A stretch of DNA of 33,334 nucleotides from the NCBI GenBank assembly GCA_001770425.1, contig MEQZ01000214.1, positions 3,588 to 36,921 of the forward strand. The letters run 5' to 3'. The translations under genes were made by a program, and so were the position numbers. Below the pieces are notes generated by a model, which was not told the origin of the DNA, searched no databases, and saw only the letters and a program-made list of their open reading frames with translations. Below, in pieces: positions 7,909 to 16,203 of this stretch; position 1 is the stretch's first letter, and every line of letters starts with the position of its first letter. This stretch comes from Betaproteobacteria bacterium RIFCSPLOWO2_02_FULL_65_20. Lineage in GTDB: Bacteria > Pseudomonadota > Gammaproteobacteria > Burkholderiales > SG8-39.

Positions 7909-8685
7909 ATGATGGCATTGAATTTCATATTCACCCTTGCCGGCGCCACGCTGCTCGAGGCGACTCGCAACCGCCTGTTCTGGCTCGCGGCAATCGTGGT
8001 CGGCGTCGCGCTCGGGCTGGCGCAGTTCCTCAACCAGGTGGCCATCACCGAGTCGATCGAGATCCAGCTGGCGCTGCTCGCCGCGCTGCTGCGCGTCGCG
8101 GCGGTTTTCATCGTGGCCACGTTCATCATCACCAGCATGGTACGCGAAGCGAACGACAAGGTCACCGAACTCATGCTGTCGCAGCCGGCGCCCCGGTCGA
8201 GCTATTTTCTGGGCAAGTTCGCCGGCTATGCGCTGGTGGCCGTGATTCTCGCGCTGGCCTTCGCGCTGCCCCTCGCCCTGTTCGCCCCCACGGCGGGCCT
8301 CGCGGCCTGGGCGGCCTCGCTGGTAGGCGAGCTGCTGATCGTCACCTCGGTGAGCCTGTTCTGTGTCATTTCGCTCACCCAGGTCCTCTCGGCATTCGCG
8401 GCCACCGCGGGATTCTATTTGCTCTCCCGCTCCATGGCGGCAATGCAGGTGATCGCCGGCGCGTCGCTGACCACCGAGCACACGTTTGCCGACACCGCCA
8501 TCAACTGGATCGTCGATGCGATCGCGCTGCTGCTGCCGAGTCTGGATCGAATGGCCCGGACCGACTGGCTCGTCAATGCCGGTCCGGGCATGGATGAGGC
8601 ACTGGGACTGGTCGCCCAGAGCGCCCTCTACATCGTGCTGATCGCCAGCGCAGCCCTGTTCGATCTGCATCGCAAGAACTATTAG
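7909..8685 (+). CDS. ABC-2 type transporter permease
   Basis: The protein has 258 residues with about six membrane helices. Its start resembles FTLAGATLLEATRNRLFW, the usual N-terminal amphipathic region and first helix of ABC-2/NosY-like permeases. The ..VREANDKVTELMLSQPAPRSSYFLGKF.. segment after helix 2 matches the conserved cytoplasmic loop of this family, which contacts the ATPase. Two adjacent ATG codons (7909, 7912) can start it; neither has a clear Shine-Dalgarno. A 13-codon frame at 7871-7912 ends by overlapping the first ATG and may couple translation. No ATP-binding subunit is in the window, so the partner ATPase must be encoded elsewhere. The substrate is unknown. Confidence 0.82.
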   Translation: MMALNFIFTLAGATLLEATRNRLFWLAAIVVGVALGLAQFLNQVAITESIEIQLALLAALLRVAAVFIVATFIITSMVREANDKVTELMLSQPAPRSSYFLGKFAGYALVAVILALAFALPLALFAPTAGLAAWAASLVGELLIVTSVSLFCVISLTQVLSAFAATAGFYLLSRSMAAMQVIAGASLTTEHTFADTAINWIVDAIALLLPSLDRMARTDWLVNAGPGMDEALGLVAQSALYIVLIASAALFDLHRKNY

Positions 8686-8695
8686 GCCCCCGCCG

Positions 8696-9409
8696 ATGGC
8701 CGAGCGCGCGCTCACCGATGTCCCGAAGCTGGTGCTGGCAATGCTCGCCGGCGCCCTCGCGCTGCAGATTGGGCTGAAGCTGGCCCATCCGGTGGTGCCC
8801 CCTGCGGCGTCGGACCTGCGCCCGCCGCCCAGCCAGTCGAGTTTGCGCCTTGCGTCGTTGGGGGACCCGATCCCGCTTGCGAAGCTGCTGATGCTCTACC
8901 TGCAGAGCTTCGACTACCAGGCGGTGAATCGCATCCCCTTTCGGGACTTGAACTACGACACCGTGCAGCAATGGCTGCTGCGGGTCCTCTGGCTGGACCC
9001 GCGAGGTCAGTACCCACTTCTGGCTGCGAGCCGTCTGTATGCGGATGTCCCGGATGAGCCCAAGACCCGGCTGATGCTCGAATTCGTCTATCGGCAGTTC
9101 CTGGACGACCCGGACCGCCGCTGGCCCTGGCTGGCACACGCCGCCGCCGTGGCGAAGCATCGCCTGAAGGACCTGCCCCTGGCCAGGCGCTACGCCGCCG
9201 CCATCCAGCAGCACGCCGGCGGCCCCGATGTGCCCCTGTGGGCGAAGCAGATGGAAGTCTTCATCCTGGAGGACATGGACGAACTGGAGACCGCGCGGAT
9301 CATGATCGGCGGGTTCCTGTCCAGCGGGACCGTCCGCGATCCGGCTGAAATCCGCTTTCTGGACCAGCGGCTGCGGGATATTGAGGCACGTTTGAAGTCC
9401 AAGCGCTAA
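8696..9409 (+). CDS. Membrane-anchored helical-repeat protein of unknown function
   Basis: The protein has 237 residues and starts 10 bp after the permease stop, in the same transcription unit. One N-terminal membrane helix (about residues 9-28) is followed by a Pro-rich linker and an all-helical region (about 50-230) with TPR-like spacing: paired helices with small and aromatic residues, for example WLAHAAAVAKHRLKDLPLARRYAAA. I do not recognise a named family. The tight linkage to the ABC-2 permease suggests an accessory protein on the periplasmic side or a scaffold; the prepilin follows after a 172-bp gap with its own promoter. Confidence 0.65.
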   Translation: MAERALTDVPKLVLAMLAGALALQIGLKLAHPVVPPAASDLRPPPSQSSLRLASLGDPIPLAKLLMLYLQSFDYQAVNRIPFRDLNYDTVQQWLLRVLWLDPRGQYPLLAASRLYADVPDEPKTRLMLEFVYRQFLDDPDRRWPWLAHAAAVAKHRLKDLPLARRYAAAIQQHAGGPDVPLWAKQMEVFILEDMDELETARIMIGGFLSSGTVRDPAEIRFLDQRLRDIEARLKSKR

Positions 9410-9527
9410 CTCCTCTGAAAATAAACGGAATGTCGTAATTCCGTCAGATTCGTCGGGTTTTCGACAAAGCCCACGCGAAAATAGCGTGAAATAGTGCACA
9501 AACGGGGTTTTTATGGATTTTGAACCG

Positions 9528-9541
9528 GGCATGCCTTTTGC
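9528..9541 (+). promoter_or_regulatory. Sigma-54 (RpoN) promoter of the prepilin gene
   Basis: The sequence GGGCATGCCTTTTGC contains the -24 GG (9528-9529) and -12 GC (9540-9541) separated by exactly 10 bases, and matches the TGGCACG-N4-TTGC consensus except for two substitutions. Transcription would begin near 9553, about 30 bases before the ATG at 9582, which has a GGAGGGG ribosome-binding site at 9569-9575. Many pilin genes are RpoN-dependent. rpoN itself is at 19842. Confidence 0.65.
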
Positions 9542-9581
9542 GTGATTGGTCGCCTGGCCCATTTGGCTGGAGGGGATAATC

Positions 9582-10301
9582 ATGAAACAGTTCGGCAAAC
9601 AGCAGGCAGGTTTCACGCTCGTCGAAATCGCGATCGTACTGGTGATCATCGGCTTGCTGCTCGGCGGCATCCTGAAAGGGCAGGAAATGATCACCCAGGC
9701 CAAGATCAAGAACCTTATCAACGACCTGAATGGCATCACCGCGGCCATGAACAGCTACCAGGACCGGTACCGGGCGATTGCAGGCGATGACAAGAATGCG
9801 GACACGCGCTGGGCCAACACTACCATTAGGGGCAACGGGGACGGTGTAGTTCAGGATCCCTACCTGCTTGTAACGACGATCCCGACCGCCACTCTTGCTG
9901 CTGGCGGGGCGGCATCGGCTACCGCCCCCGAGTCGAGTTTGTTCTGGCATCACCTCCGTCTGTCCGGCTTTGTCTCAGGTACCGGCGCGGACCAACCCTT
10001 TAACGCCTTGAGCGGGAAGATCGGCGTCCAGACCGGGGCCGGTCTCTCGACATCCGCGTCGCCGACCACCGCCCCCGGAGTGACGCTTAGCGGCTTTGGC
10101 GGACTGATCCTGTGCTCGGGCAATCTTCCTGACAAGGTCGCGATTTCGGTTGATGCGCAACTGGATGACGCCAGCGGCGCCACCGGCAGCGTGCGCGCCA
10201 TCGTTCAGTCAGGCCTACCCCCCACTTTGGATGCCAGCGCGGCAGCTACGACTTATGTGGAGACCGGCACTAACATCTACACGCTCTGCCGGCAACTGTA
10301 A
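9582..10301 (+). CDS. Type IV prepilin-like protein (second locus)
   Basis: The protein has 239 residues. MKQFGKQQAG|FTLVEIAIVLVIIG is a canonical prepilin leader: cleavage after Gly10, mature Phe1 and Glu5. The helix is followed by LLGGILKGQEMITQAKIKNLINDLNGI, a motif typical of a family of large pseudopilins found beside pilus clusters. The remainder is a Gly/Ser/Thr/Ala-rich domain with a pair of C-terminal Cys (LCSG and LCRQL) that could form the D-region disulfide. A strong GGAGGGG ribosome-binding site is 6 bases before ATG 9582. A sigma-54 promoter precedes and a hairpin terminator follows, so it is a monocistronic, separately regulated gene. Confidence 0.85.
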   Translation: MKQFGKQQAGFTLVEIAIVLVIIGLLLGGILKGQEMITQAKIKNLINDLNGITAAMNSYQDRYRAIAGDDKNADTRWANTTIRGNGDGVVQDPYLLVTTIPTATLAAGGAASATAPESSLFWHHLRLSGFVSGTGADQPFNALSGKIGVQTGAGLSTSASPTTAPGVTLSGFGGLILCSGNLPDKVAISVDAQLDDASGATGSVRAIVQSGLPPTLDASAAATTYVETGTNIYTLCRQL

Positions 10302-10320
10302 GCCAAGCCTGCATCAACCG

Positions 10321-10350
10321 AAAAAGGCCCGCTTCACGCGGGCCTTTTCT
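10321..10350 (+). terminator. Rho-independent terminator after the prepilin gene
   Basis: The stem AAGGCCCGC / GCGGGCCTT with a short TTCAC loop is preceded by an A-run and followed by TTTTCT, so it can work in both directions. It begins 19 bp after the prepilin stop and separates this gene from the convergent hipA. Confidence 0.9.
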
Positions 10351-10469
10351 ATTCGGGCGCTGTGGTCGAAAACCCGCCCGCAATTGCTTCGCTCGCCGCG
10401 CCCGGCTTCCGCAGGCTTTGCATTTCGCGCTCCCGGCACCGTCCGGCGGGACAAGGCGCGTGGCCGGGC

Positions 10470-11798
10470 CTATAACGCCGCCGCATCAATTTGCTGCATC
10501 GGTTTTGCCATGACAAGCAGCTTTCCGGCCTGCGCCTCGACCAGGCCGGCAATGCGAAGAACGAGCGCTCTCTCATCCCCTGCGTAGTCGCCCTCCGCGG
10601 CCAGGTGCGCAGCCTGCTTGGGCGCGGCGTGCGCCATTCGCGTCATTTCCCGGCCGAGAAACGAACGCTGAAGCCCCGCTCGTCTGGCGAAATCTGCCCA
10701 GGCGAAAGGGCTCACGTCGTCGAGTCTGAATTCGTCGCCGTAGGCCATGGCGAATTCATGGTCGAGCCCTTCGTATTGAACGGCGCTCACCAGGTCGTAG
10801 AACGGCGCGATGGCGAGTCCGTCAGCTCTGCAAAAGAAGGACACGTTCTTGCCATGGGCATCCGCGTTGCCGATGAGGTACTGCAATATTGCCCAACGCG
10901 TGAGCGCCTGGCGTGTCAAGGCCTTCTGCGCGGTGCAGGACACTGCCGTGGAGAACAGACGCTCGAAACTGACCCCATCCCGAATATGGCGAACGTCCTT
11001 GCCAGAACCGAAATTGCGTTCGTATTTGTAGGCAACCGGCAGGTCCAGCGCCTGGCATGCGTCGATAAGGTGAATCCGTCGCACGCTGTCGTCACCGGCT
11101 TCGCGGTCGAAGCGTCGTACCACAAGCACAGGATGCGGAACGCGCGCAATGCTGACTTCGGCGGTGCGAAGTCCCAATTGCGCCGCAAGACGCGTGCAAA
11201 AATGCTCGTTGGCAACCAGCCCCGGCAGTCGGCTGTCGAGGGGCTCGGGCTTCAGGATATGCGTGGAGGCCAGCGCGCCTTCGACAAGATAGAAGCGATT
11301 GTCTTTCACGTAGACAGGCAATTTGTCCTGATATCCGGCAATCGACATGCGTACGCGCCCGTCCCAGACTGCGAACGGCACCTGCGCGCGCTCCTCGATG
11401 CGGCGGCGCAGTTCATCAACGGGAATTTCCCTATAGGTCGTCGGGCGGGAGTCCGGGACCGTGCCCTCCGAAAGGAACGAGAACGCCCCGGAAGTCTCCC
11501 CTCCCAACTCGCGTACAAGCCCGAAAATGTTGTTTTTCGATACCTGATGTGTCGTCGAGACAATGTCAAGCGCCCGTCCTTCGGGCAAGAGATTCTCAAG
11601 AAAGCGACGCACGGTGCTCGATTCGACCTGTGTTCCCGACAGAGGAAAATGCGGGGATAAAGGGTAGGCGTTCCCGGTAGCGAACCAAGTGGGTTCGTAG
11701 GCAAAGGAGAAACGCTCTTCGAGGGAATCGTAGCCGATGGTGCCGACACGCTGTGCGGCATCGAACACCCATAGGCTGTGCTGGTTCACCGGACTCAT
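10470..11798 (-). CDS. hipA: HipA-family serine/threonine kinase toxin
   Basis: The protein has 442 residues, close to the 440 of E. coli HipA. It has the HipA N-terminal subdomain (about 5-110), a phosphate-loop region with S152 in RMSIAGYQDK at the equivalent of the autophosphorylated Ser150, a catalytic loop NADAHGKN with Asp313, and the metal-binding D335 in FYDLVSA. All catalytic residues are intact, so the kinase is probably active. HipA of E. coli phosphorylates glutamyl-tRNA synthetase and induces persistence; related kinases use other targets, so the target here is not known. It follows hipB with a 4-bp ATGA overlap. The surrounding DNA looks less GC-rich than its neighbours, consistent with acquisition. 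Confidence 0.93.
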   Translation of the reverse strand: MSPVNQHSLWVFDAAQRVGTIGYDSLEERFSFAYEPTWFATGNAYPLSPHFPLSGTQVESSTVRRFLENLLPEGRALDIVSTTHQVSKNNIFGLVRELGGETSGAFSFLSEGTVPDSRPTTYREIPVDELRRRIEERAQVPFAVWDGRVRMSIAGYQDKLPVYVKDNRFYLVEGALASTHILKPEPLDSRLPGLVANEHFCTRLAAQLGLRTAEVSIARVPHPVLVVRRFDREAGDDSVRRIHLIDACQALDLPVAYKYERNFGSGKDVRHIRDGVSFERLFSTAVSCTAQKALTRQALTRWAILQYLIGNADAHGKNVSFFCRADGLAIAPFYDLVSAVQYEGLDHEFAMAYGDEFRLDDVSPFAWADFARRAGLQRSFLGREMTRMAHAAPKQAAHLAAEGDYAGDERALVLRIAGLVEAQAGKLLVMAKPMQQIDAAAL

Positions 11799-12091
11799 TT
11801 GCGCGCCTGCCGGCTGAGCGTCGCCAGAACCTGTGAAATTTCAAGCTTGTCGAGAATGAGCAAGGTCAGCCCTAGACCGTCGAGCACCTTGAACAGGCTC
11901 TTCGTCGTGACTCCGGAAGCGGCGTTTTCCAGGCGAGAGAGGACGGTCACCGATACTCCGCAAAGCGCGGCGGCGTCGTCGATTCGCAGGCCCGCAGCAA
12001 GGCGCTGGGCGCGCACCGCGCGCCCAAGCGCGCCCGCATCGGCTACTTGTGGAGTGGCGGGGATGGTTGGTTTTGGCAGTGCAGGTGGCAT
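11795..12091 (-). CDS. hipB: HipB-like antitoxin, XRE-family DNA-binding protein
   Basis: The protein has 98 residues. The helix-turn-helix spans about residues 22-78: LGRAVRAQRLAAGLRIDDAA, then LCGVSVTVLSRLENAASGVT, then LFKVLDGLGLTLLIL. This is an XRE-type fold as in HipB. The N-terminal extension (about 20 residues) is Pro/Ala-rich. It is first in the operon and overlaps hipA by 4 bp, the classical antitoxin-first order with translational coupling. It should neutralise HipA and repress its own promoter in the AT-rich region upstream. No strong ribosome-binding site precedes the ATG. Confidence 0.9.
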   Translation of the reverse strand: MPPALPKPTIPATPQVADAGALGRAVRAQRLAAGLRIDDAAALCGVSVTVLSRLENAASGVTTKSLFKVLDGLGLTLLILDKLEISQVLATLSRQARK

Positions 12092-12392
12092 AGTTTACTG
12101 AGACAAGTAATAACAAGTGGAGCTGGGCAGAATTACAGGATATATCCAATAAGCGTAAATATACGTTACATTCCTTCGCTAATCAATAGTGTTTCCACTA
12201 TTAGTAAACACTTGGATATCGGCGCTTCGGCCGGCAATGGCGGGTCAGGCGAAAGTTCCCTGTTCGGCAGTTCTCCACCGCGCGCCGGTGCATACGCCAT
12301 CGGCAGCATGATCAAGGAAGCGAGACGCTCGCGCGCCAGCAGGCCCGACCGATCCAACAAATGCAGAGCATCGACTTCCCGCTCAAGTCGCG
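12092..12392 (-). promoter_or_regulatory. AT-rich hipBA control region with repeated candidate operator sites
   Basis: This 301-bp gap has no convincing gene and is markedly AT-rich at 12100-12220. It contains ACAAGT twice 10 bp apart (12103 and 12113), the palindrome GGATATATCC (12138-12147), a hairpin AATAGTG-TTTC-CACTATT (12185-12202), and an overlapping inverted repeat AGTGTTT...AAACACT (12188-12212). The HipB operator of E. coli is TATCC-N8-GGATA, which is not present as such, so any of these could be the operator. From 12220 to 12392 the sequence returns to high GC with no recognised feature. Confidence 0.5.
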
Positions 12393-14126
12393 CTACCTCT
12401 TTATCCTTGCAATGAGCGGGGCGATCGCCGCTTGATCGACCCTCTGCGCTCGCTGCAACAGCGCCACGGATTCCCGCAGCGCCTCGGGAGATGGGCGGGC
12501 CAGGCGATCGATGAGCCGGCCCGCTTCGTCCTCGCGCCCGTCCAGCGCCAGGAAAAACGCCCGCCGGCCGACGATCGCGTTGGAGGGAAAGTAATGCATG
12601 ACCCGCTCGCTCCAGCGCAGCTTCTGGGCGAGATTATCGCGATCGAGCGGCGCGCCGATGCAAAGCCAGAACTCTGCCATCGGTGCGAGCAGCCCGTGGC
12701 CGAGTCGGCCGAGAATTTCCGCTTCCCGCGTCGCGGTGGCGCCCGCCAGCGCGCTGCCCGCGCCCGTGATTCGCGTGAGATCGAGTCTCCAGTAGTCGCG
12801 CAAGCCCAGGACCAATATGCCGGCCATTACCGCGCAGGCCGTGGCGGCGGCGACGCGATGAAGCACCGCGCCTCCTTCCCCCGAGGTTCGTCCCGGGACG
12901 CCAGCCATCGTTCCCATCAGCAGCGCGGTGACGCCCAGAAAGTGCGCGCTCCACAGCGGGTATTCGAGCAGCGAATGAATCAGTTCGACCCCGGTGGCCG
13001 CGACGATCCACCACGTCGCGGGCTGCAGCGCCGCGCGATGGCGGTGCCAGGCCTGCCAGCACCACGCGCCGACCCCGGCCAGCACCAGCGCGGCCCCGAC
13101 CGCGCCGGTTTCGGCCAGCAGCTGCAGCACCTGATTGTGAGGCGAGGTCCAGACTTCGAACTTATCCGTCATTTCGCGAGGCAATCCGGCCTCGAATGCG
13201 GCGCCTGCGAATTCCCCGATGCCGACGCCGGCGATCGGCGCGCCGGCGAACAGCCGCAGCGCCAGCGTCCACGCCTGCCAGCGGATGTCGCCCAACGGGT
13301 TGAACACGCGATCGTCCACACCCGCCGGCCCCAGGCCCAACTCACGGTTGAACCAGGGCACGGCGACATAGGCCACCAGCAGGGCCGCCGCGAGCGCAAA
13401 CGCCGCCCCGCGCAACCGGCGCATGTCGCCCCCGCGGCCACCCTCGCGCTGCCGGCGCGCCGAGGCTGCGCCCAGCGCGGCAAACCACAGGACGTAGAGT
13501 AGCGCGGCGCGCGAATCCGACAGCGCGATGGCCCAGACGAGCAGCGCTGCCGCGCACCCCGTCAGAGCCCCGCCCGCGCGCCCGCTCGCCCACAGGTACA
13601 GCAGCGCTGCGGTGCCGAGCGCGAGATAGTTGGCATAGAGGCTCGACTGCGCGATGTTGCCGTAGGCGCGGATGCCGTGCAGATCGGCGACGAGGTCCTC
13701 CAGCCAGACCGGGCGGCCGTAGAACTGTATGACCCCTGCCGCCGCGTTGGCCAGCGCGCCGGCCAGAATGCATGCAGCCAGCACGCCGGCGGTCCTCTCC
13801 AGGCTCGTCGCGGTTACCAGGCAGGCGCCCAGCCAGATCATCAGCACCGCGTACAGCACATAGACGACGGCCCACAGCGACATCTGCGGATAGGCCGCAT
13901 CGCGCGCGACGGCGCACACGGCCAGAAACGCGGCGAAGCCGATCATCCAGCGCGCCGGAACCGGCAACGCGAGCGCCGGAAAACGCGGGCTCGCCAGCGC
14001 GGCGGCGAACGCGGCCAGACCGAGCGCCGCCGCCAGCCATTCCGGGTAGAAACTGCGCAGCGGGAACTGATGGTAGGGAATGAGAAACGGCAGCAGGCAC
14101 ATGGCGCCCGCGAGCAGCAGGCTCAC
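12393..14126 (-). CDS. PglL/Wzy_C-family membrane O-oligosaccharyltransferase or O-antigen ligase
   Basis: The protein has 577 residues from the chosen GTG at 14126 (MSLLLAGAMCLLPF). Upstream in-frame codons lie inside kefB, so the start is uncertain. About 12 membrane helices cover residues 1-470. Family signatures are the large periplasmic loop with GVGIGEFAGA and TSPHNQVLQLLAETG (H330), and HSLLEYPLWSAHFLG (about 387). The latter motif is typical of the pilin-glycosylating PglL/PilO branch, distinguishing it from WaaL. The C-terminal soluble part (about 470-577) looks helical and may bind the acceptor or glycan. It acts in the inner membrane, transferring lipid-linked glycan to pilin-type acceptors or lipid A. 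Prepilins occur in this window, but no pgl glycan-synthesis genes do. Confidence 0.72.
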   Translation of the reverse strand: MSLLLAGAMCLLPFLIPYHQFPLRSFYPEWLAAALGLAAFAAALASPRFPALALPVPARWMIGFAAFLAVCAVARDAAYPQMSLWAVVYVLYAVLMIWLGACLVTATSLERTAGVLAACILAGALANAAAGVIQFYGRPVWLEDLVADLHGIRAYGNIAQSSLYANYLALGTAALLYLWASGRAGGALTGCAAALLVWAIALSDSRAALLYVLWFAALGAASARRQREGGRGGDMRRLRGAAFALAAALLVAYVAVPWFNRELGLGPAGVDDRVFNPLGDIRWQAWTLALRLFAGAPIAGVGIGEFAGAAFEAGLPREMTDKFEVWTSPHNQVLQLLAETGAVGAALVLAGVGAWCWQAWHRHRAALQPATWWIVAATGVELIHSLLEYPLWSAHFLGVTALLMGTMAGVPGRTSGEGGAVLHRVAAATACAVMAGILVLGLRDYWRLDLTRITGAGSALAGATATREAEILGRLGHGLLAPMAEFWLCIGAPLDRDNLAQKLRWSERVMHYFPSNAIVGRRAFFLALDGREDEAGRLIDRLARPSPEALRESVALLQRAQRVDQAAIAPLIARIKR

Positions 14127-14175
14127 CGCGCCGTGCGTCGCGCCGCGATCGGGATGAGTGATGGCCGATCCCCTC

Positions 14176-16146
14176 TCAGCCGCGCAGCAGCCGGATTTCC
14201 GCTGCTTCGAGCTGATCGCCGGTGCCGAGCAGCACCAGTACGTCTCCCTCCTCGAGCACCGTCTCCGAGGGCGGGGAACTGATGCGGGCGTCAACGCGCC
14301 GCAGCACCGTGAGCCTCGCACCGGATGCCTCCAGGGCGAGTTCGCGCAAGACTTTGCCCGCGGCGTAGCTGCCCGCGTCGAGCCGGACCGAATGCAGCCG
14401 CAGCTCGCGCGCCTCGTCGCCCGAGTCGGCCTCGTCGGACTCGCCGTGGAAGAAACCTCGCAGCAGGCCGTAGCGCTGGTTGCGCACCTCCTGGACGCTG
14501 CGCACCACGCGCCGCAGCGGCACGCCGAGCAACACCAGCGCGTGCGATGCGAGCATCAGACTGGACTCGAAAGTCTCCGGCACCACTTCCGCGGCACCGG
14601 CAGCGATCAGCTGGTCGAGGTCGGCGTCGTCGCGGGTGCGCACCACCACCGGCACCCCGGGGTTGAGTTCGCGCGCGTGGTGCAGGACCCGCAGCGCCGC
14701 AGAGGTATCGGCGAAGGAAATCACCAGCGCGCTGGCGCGCGCGATCCCGGCCGCGATCAGCGTTTCGCGACGCGTCGAATCGCCGTAGACCACCGGCTCG
14801 CCCGCGTTCGCGCCCTCTCGGACGTGCTGCGGATCCAGATCCAGCGCCACGTAGCGGATGCCCTCCCGCTCGAACAGGTGCGCAAGGCTCTGCCCGGTGC
14901 GCCCGTACCCGCAAATGATCACGTGGTGTTCGGTGGCCAGGCTTTTCACCGCGATCTGGTGCAGTTCCAGCGAACGCAGCATCCATTCGCTCGTCGCCAG
15001 CCGCAACACCAGCCGATCGCTGTACTGGATCAGAAACGGCGCAGCGAGCATCGACAGCAGCATCGCCGCGGAGGCGATCTGGACGAGCTCGCGCTCGAGC
15101 ACCCCGACGCTCGCAGCCAGCGCGATGATCACCAATCCGAACTCGCCCGCCTGTCCGAGCGCGAGCCCGGCGCGCAGCGCGGTTCCCGGCGTCCCGCCGT
15201 ACAGCCGCGACAGCCCGGCCACCAGCACCACCTTGAACAGCACCGGCAGCGCGAACAGGAACGCCACCAGCGCCAGGTTATCGCGCACGATGCGCAGATC
15301 CAGCTGCATGCCCACGCTCACGAAGAACAACCCGAGCAGCACCTCGCGGAACGGCTTGATGTCCTCCTCCACCTGGTGCCGGTACCCGGTTTCGGCGATC
15401 AGCATCCCGGCGAGGAATGCGCCCAGAGCGAGCGACAGGCCGGCGAGTTCGGTCAGCCAGGCCAGTCCCAGCGTGATCAGCAGGACGTTCAGGATAAACA
15501 GCTCGTGCGAGCGCCGGCGGGCGACGATATGAAACCATCCGCGCATCAGCTTCTGACCGACGAACAACAGCACGATCAGGACCACGGCCGCCTTGCCCAG
15601 CGCGATGGCGAGTTTGGCCGCCAGCTCGCCCTCGCCCTGGGCGAGGGTCGGAATCACGATGAGCAGCGGCACCACCGCAAGGTCCTGGAACAGCAGCACG
15701 CCCACCACCTGGCGGCCGTGAGGGGTTTCCAGCTGCAGCCGCTCGGCGTACATCCTCACCACGATCGCGGTCGAGGACATGGCGAGCGCGCCGCCGAGTA
15801 CCAGGCCCGGCTTCCATCCCAGCCCCGCCAGCACGCAGGCCGCAAGGCCCGCGGCCAGGGTAAGCGCGACCTGGGACAGCCCGAGGCCGAATACCGTGCG
15901 GCGCATCTGGAACAGCTTGGGCAGGCTGAACTCCAGGCCGATGGAGAACATCAGGAACACCACCCCGAACTCGGCCAGGTAGCGGCCTTCCTTGGATTCC
16001 GGAATCCAGCCCAGCGCGTGCGGGCCGATGACGATGCCGGCGAGCAGATACCCCAGCAGCGGCGGCAAGTGCAGCATGCGAAACACCACCACCACCAGCA
16101 CCGCGCTGGCGAGGAAAATCAGCACCAGCTCAAGCGTGCTGGTCAT
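14176..16146 (-). CDS. KefB/KefC-like CPA2 monovalent cation/proton antiporter with TrkA domains
   Basis: The protein has 656 residues from ATG 16146 (MTSTLELVLIFL). Residues 1-390 form about 12-13 helices of the CPA2 fold, including GLEFSLPKL, SSTAIVVRM, LLFQDLAVVPLL and GAFLAGMLIAET. Then comes an RCK_N/TrkA-N Rossmann domain with HVIICGYGRTGQSLA (about 415-535) and a TrkA-C domain near the C-terminus (about 575-655). In E. coli, KefB/C are K+ efflux systems gated by glutathione conjugates; this family also includes nucleotide-gated K+/Na+ antiporters, so the ion and ligand are not fixed by sequence. It is divergent from kdsD across 57 bp and precedes the ligase gene on the same strand by 49 bp. 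Confidence 0.88.
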   Translation of the reverse strand: MTSTLELVLIFLASAVLVVVVFRMLHLPPLLGYLLAGIVIGPHALGWIPESKEGRYLAEFGVVFLMFSIGLEFSLPKLFQMRRTVFGLGLSQVALTLAAGLAACVLAGLGWKPGLVLGGALAMSSTAIVVRMYAERLQLETPHGRQVVGVLLFQDLAVVPLLIVIPTLAQGEGELAAKLAIALGKAAVVLIVLLFVGQKLMRGWFHIVARRRSHELFILNVLLITLGLAWLTELAGLSLALGAFLAGMLIAETGYRHQVEEDIKPFREVLLGLFFVSVGMQLDLRIVRDNLALVAFLFALPVLFKVVLVAGLSRLYGGTPGTALRAGLALGQAGEFGLVIIALAASVGVLERELVQIASAAMLLSMLAAPFLIQYSDRLVLRLATSEWMLRSLELHQIAVKSLATEHHVIICGYGRTGQSLAHLFEREGIRYVALDLDPQHVREGANAGEPVVYGDSTRRETLIAAGIARASALVISFADTSAALRVLHHARELNPGVPVVVRTRDDADLDQLIAAGAAEVVPETFESSLMLASHALVLLGVPLRRVVRSVQEVRNQRYGLLRGFFHGESDEADSGDEARELRLHSVRLDAGSYAAGKVLRELALEASGARLTVLRRVDARISSPPSETVLEEGDVLVLLGTGDQLEAAEIRLLRG

Positions 16147-16188
16147 CGCTAAGCCTTTGTCGCATGCGGAAAATCCGACGTAACCCTC

Positions 16189-16197
16189 TGGTATACT
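16189..16197 (+). promoter_or_regulatory. Extended -10 promoter of kdsD with TSS at or near the start codon
   Basis: TG-G-TATACT is an extended -10 element. Its last base is 6 bases before ATG 16204, so transcription would start at about 16203-16205. No good -35 lies 17 bp upstream and no Shine-Dalgarno is present, which together suggest a leaderless transcript. Confidence 0.55.
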
Positions 16198-16203
16198 GGC
16201 CCT

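Noticed and set aside
10351-10469. Possible small gene between the terminator and hipA
   Set aside because: No frame with a start and ribosome-binding site is present; it is ordinary spacer in a convergent gap.
12166-12360. 64-codon minus-strand frame with TTG start beyond the ligase gene
   Set aside because: It continues out of frame after the ligase stop with no ribosome-binding site, and its sequence matches no family known to me; it crosses the AT-rich control region.
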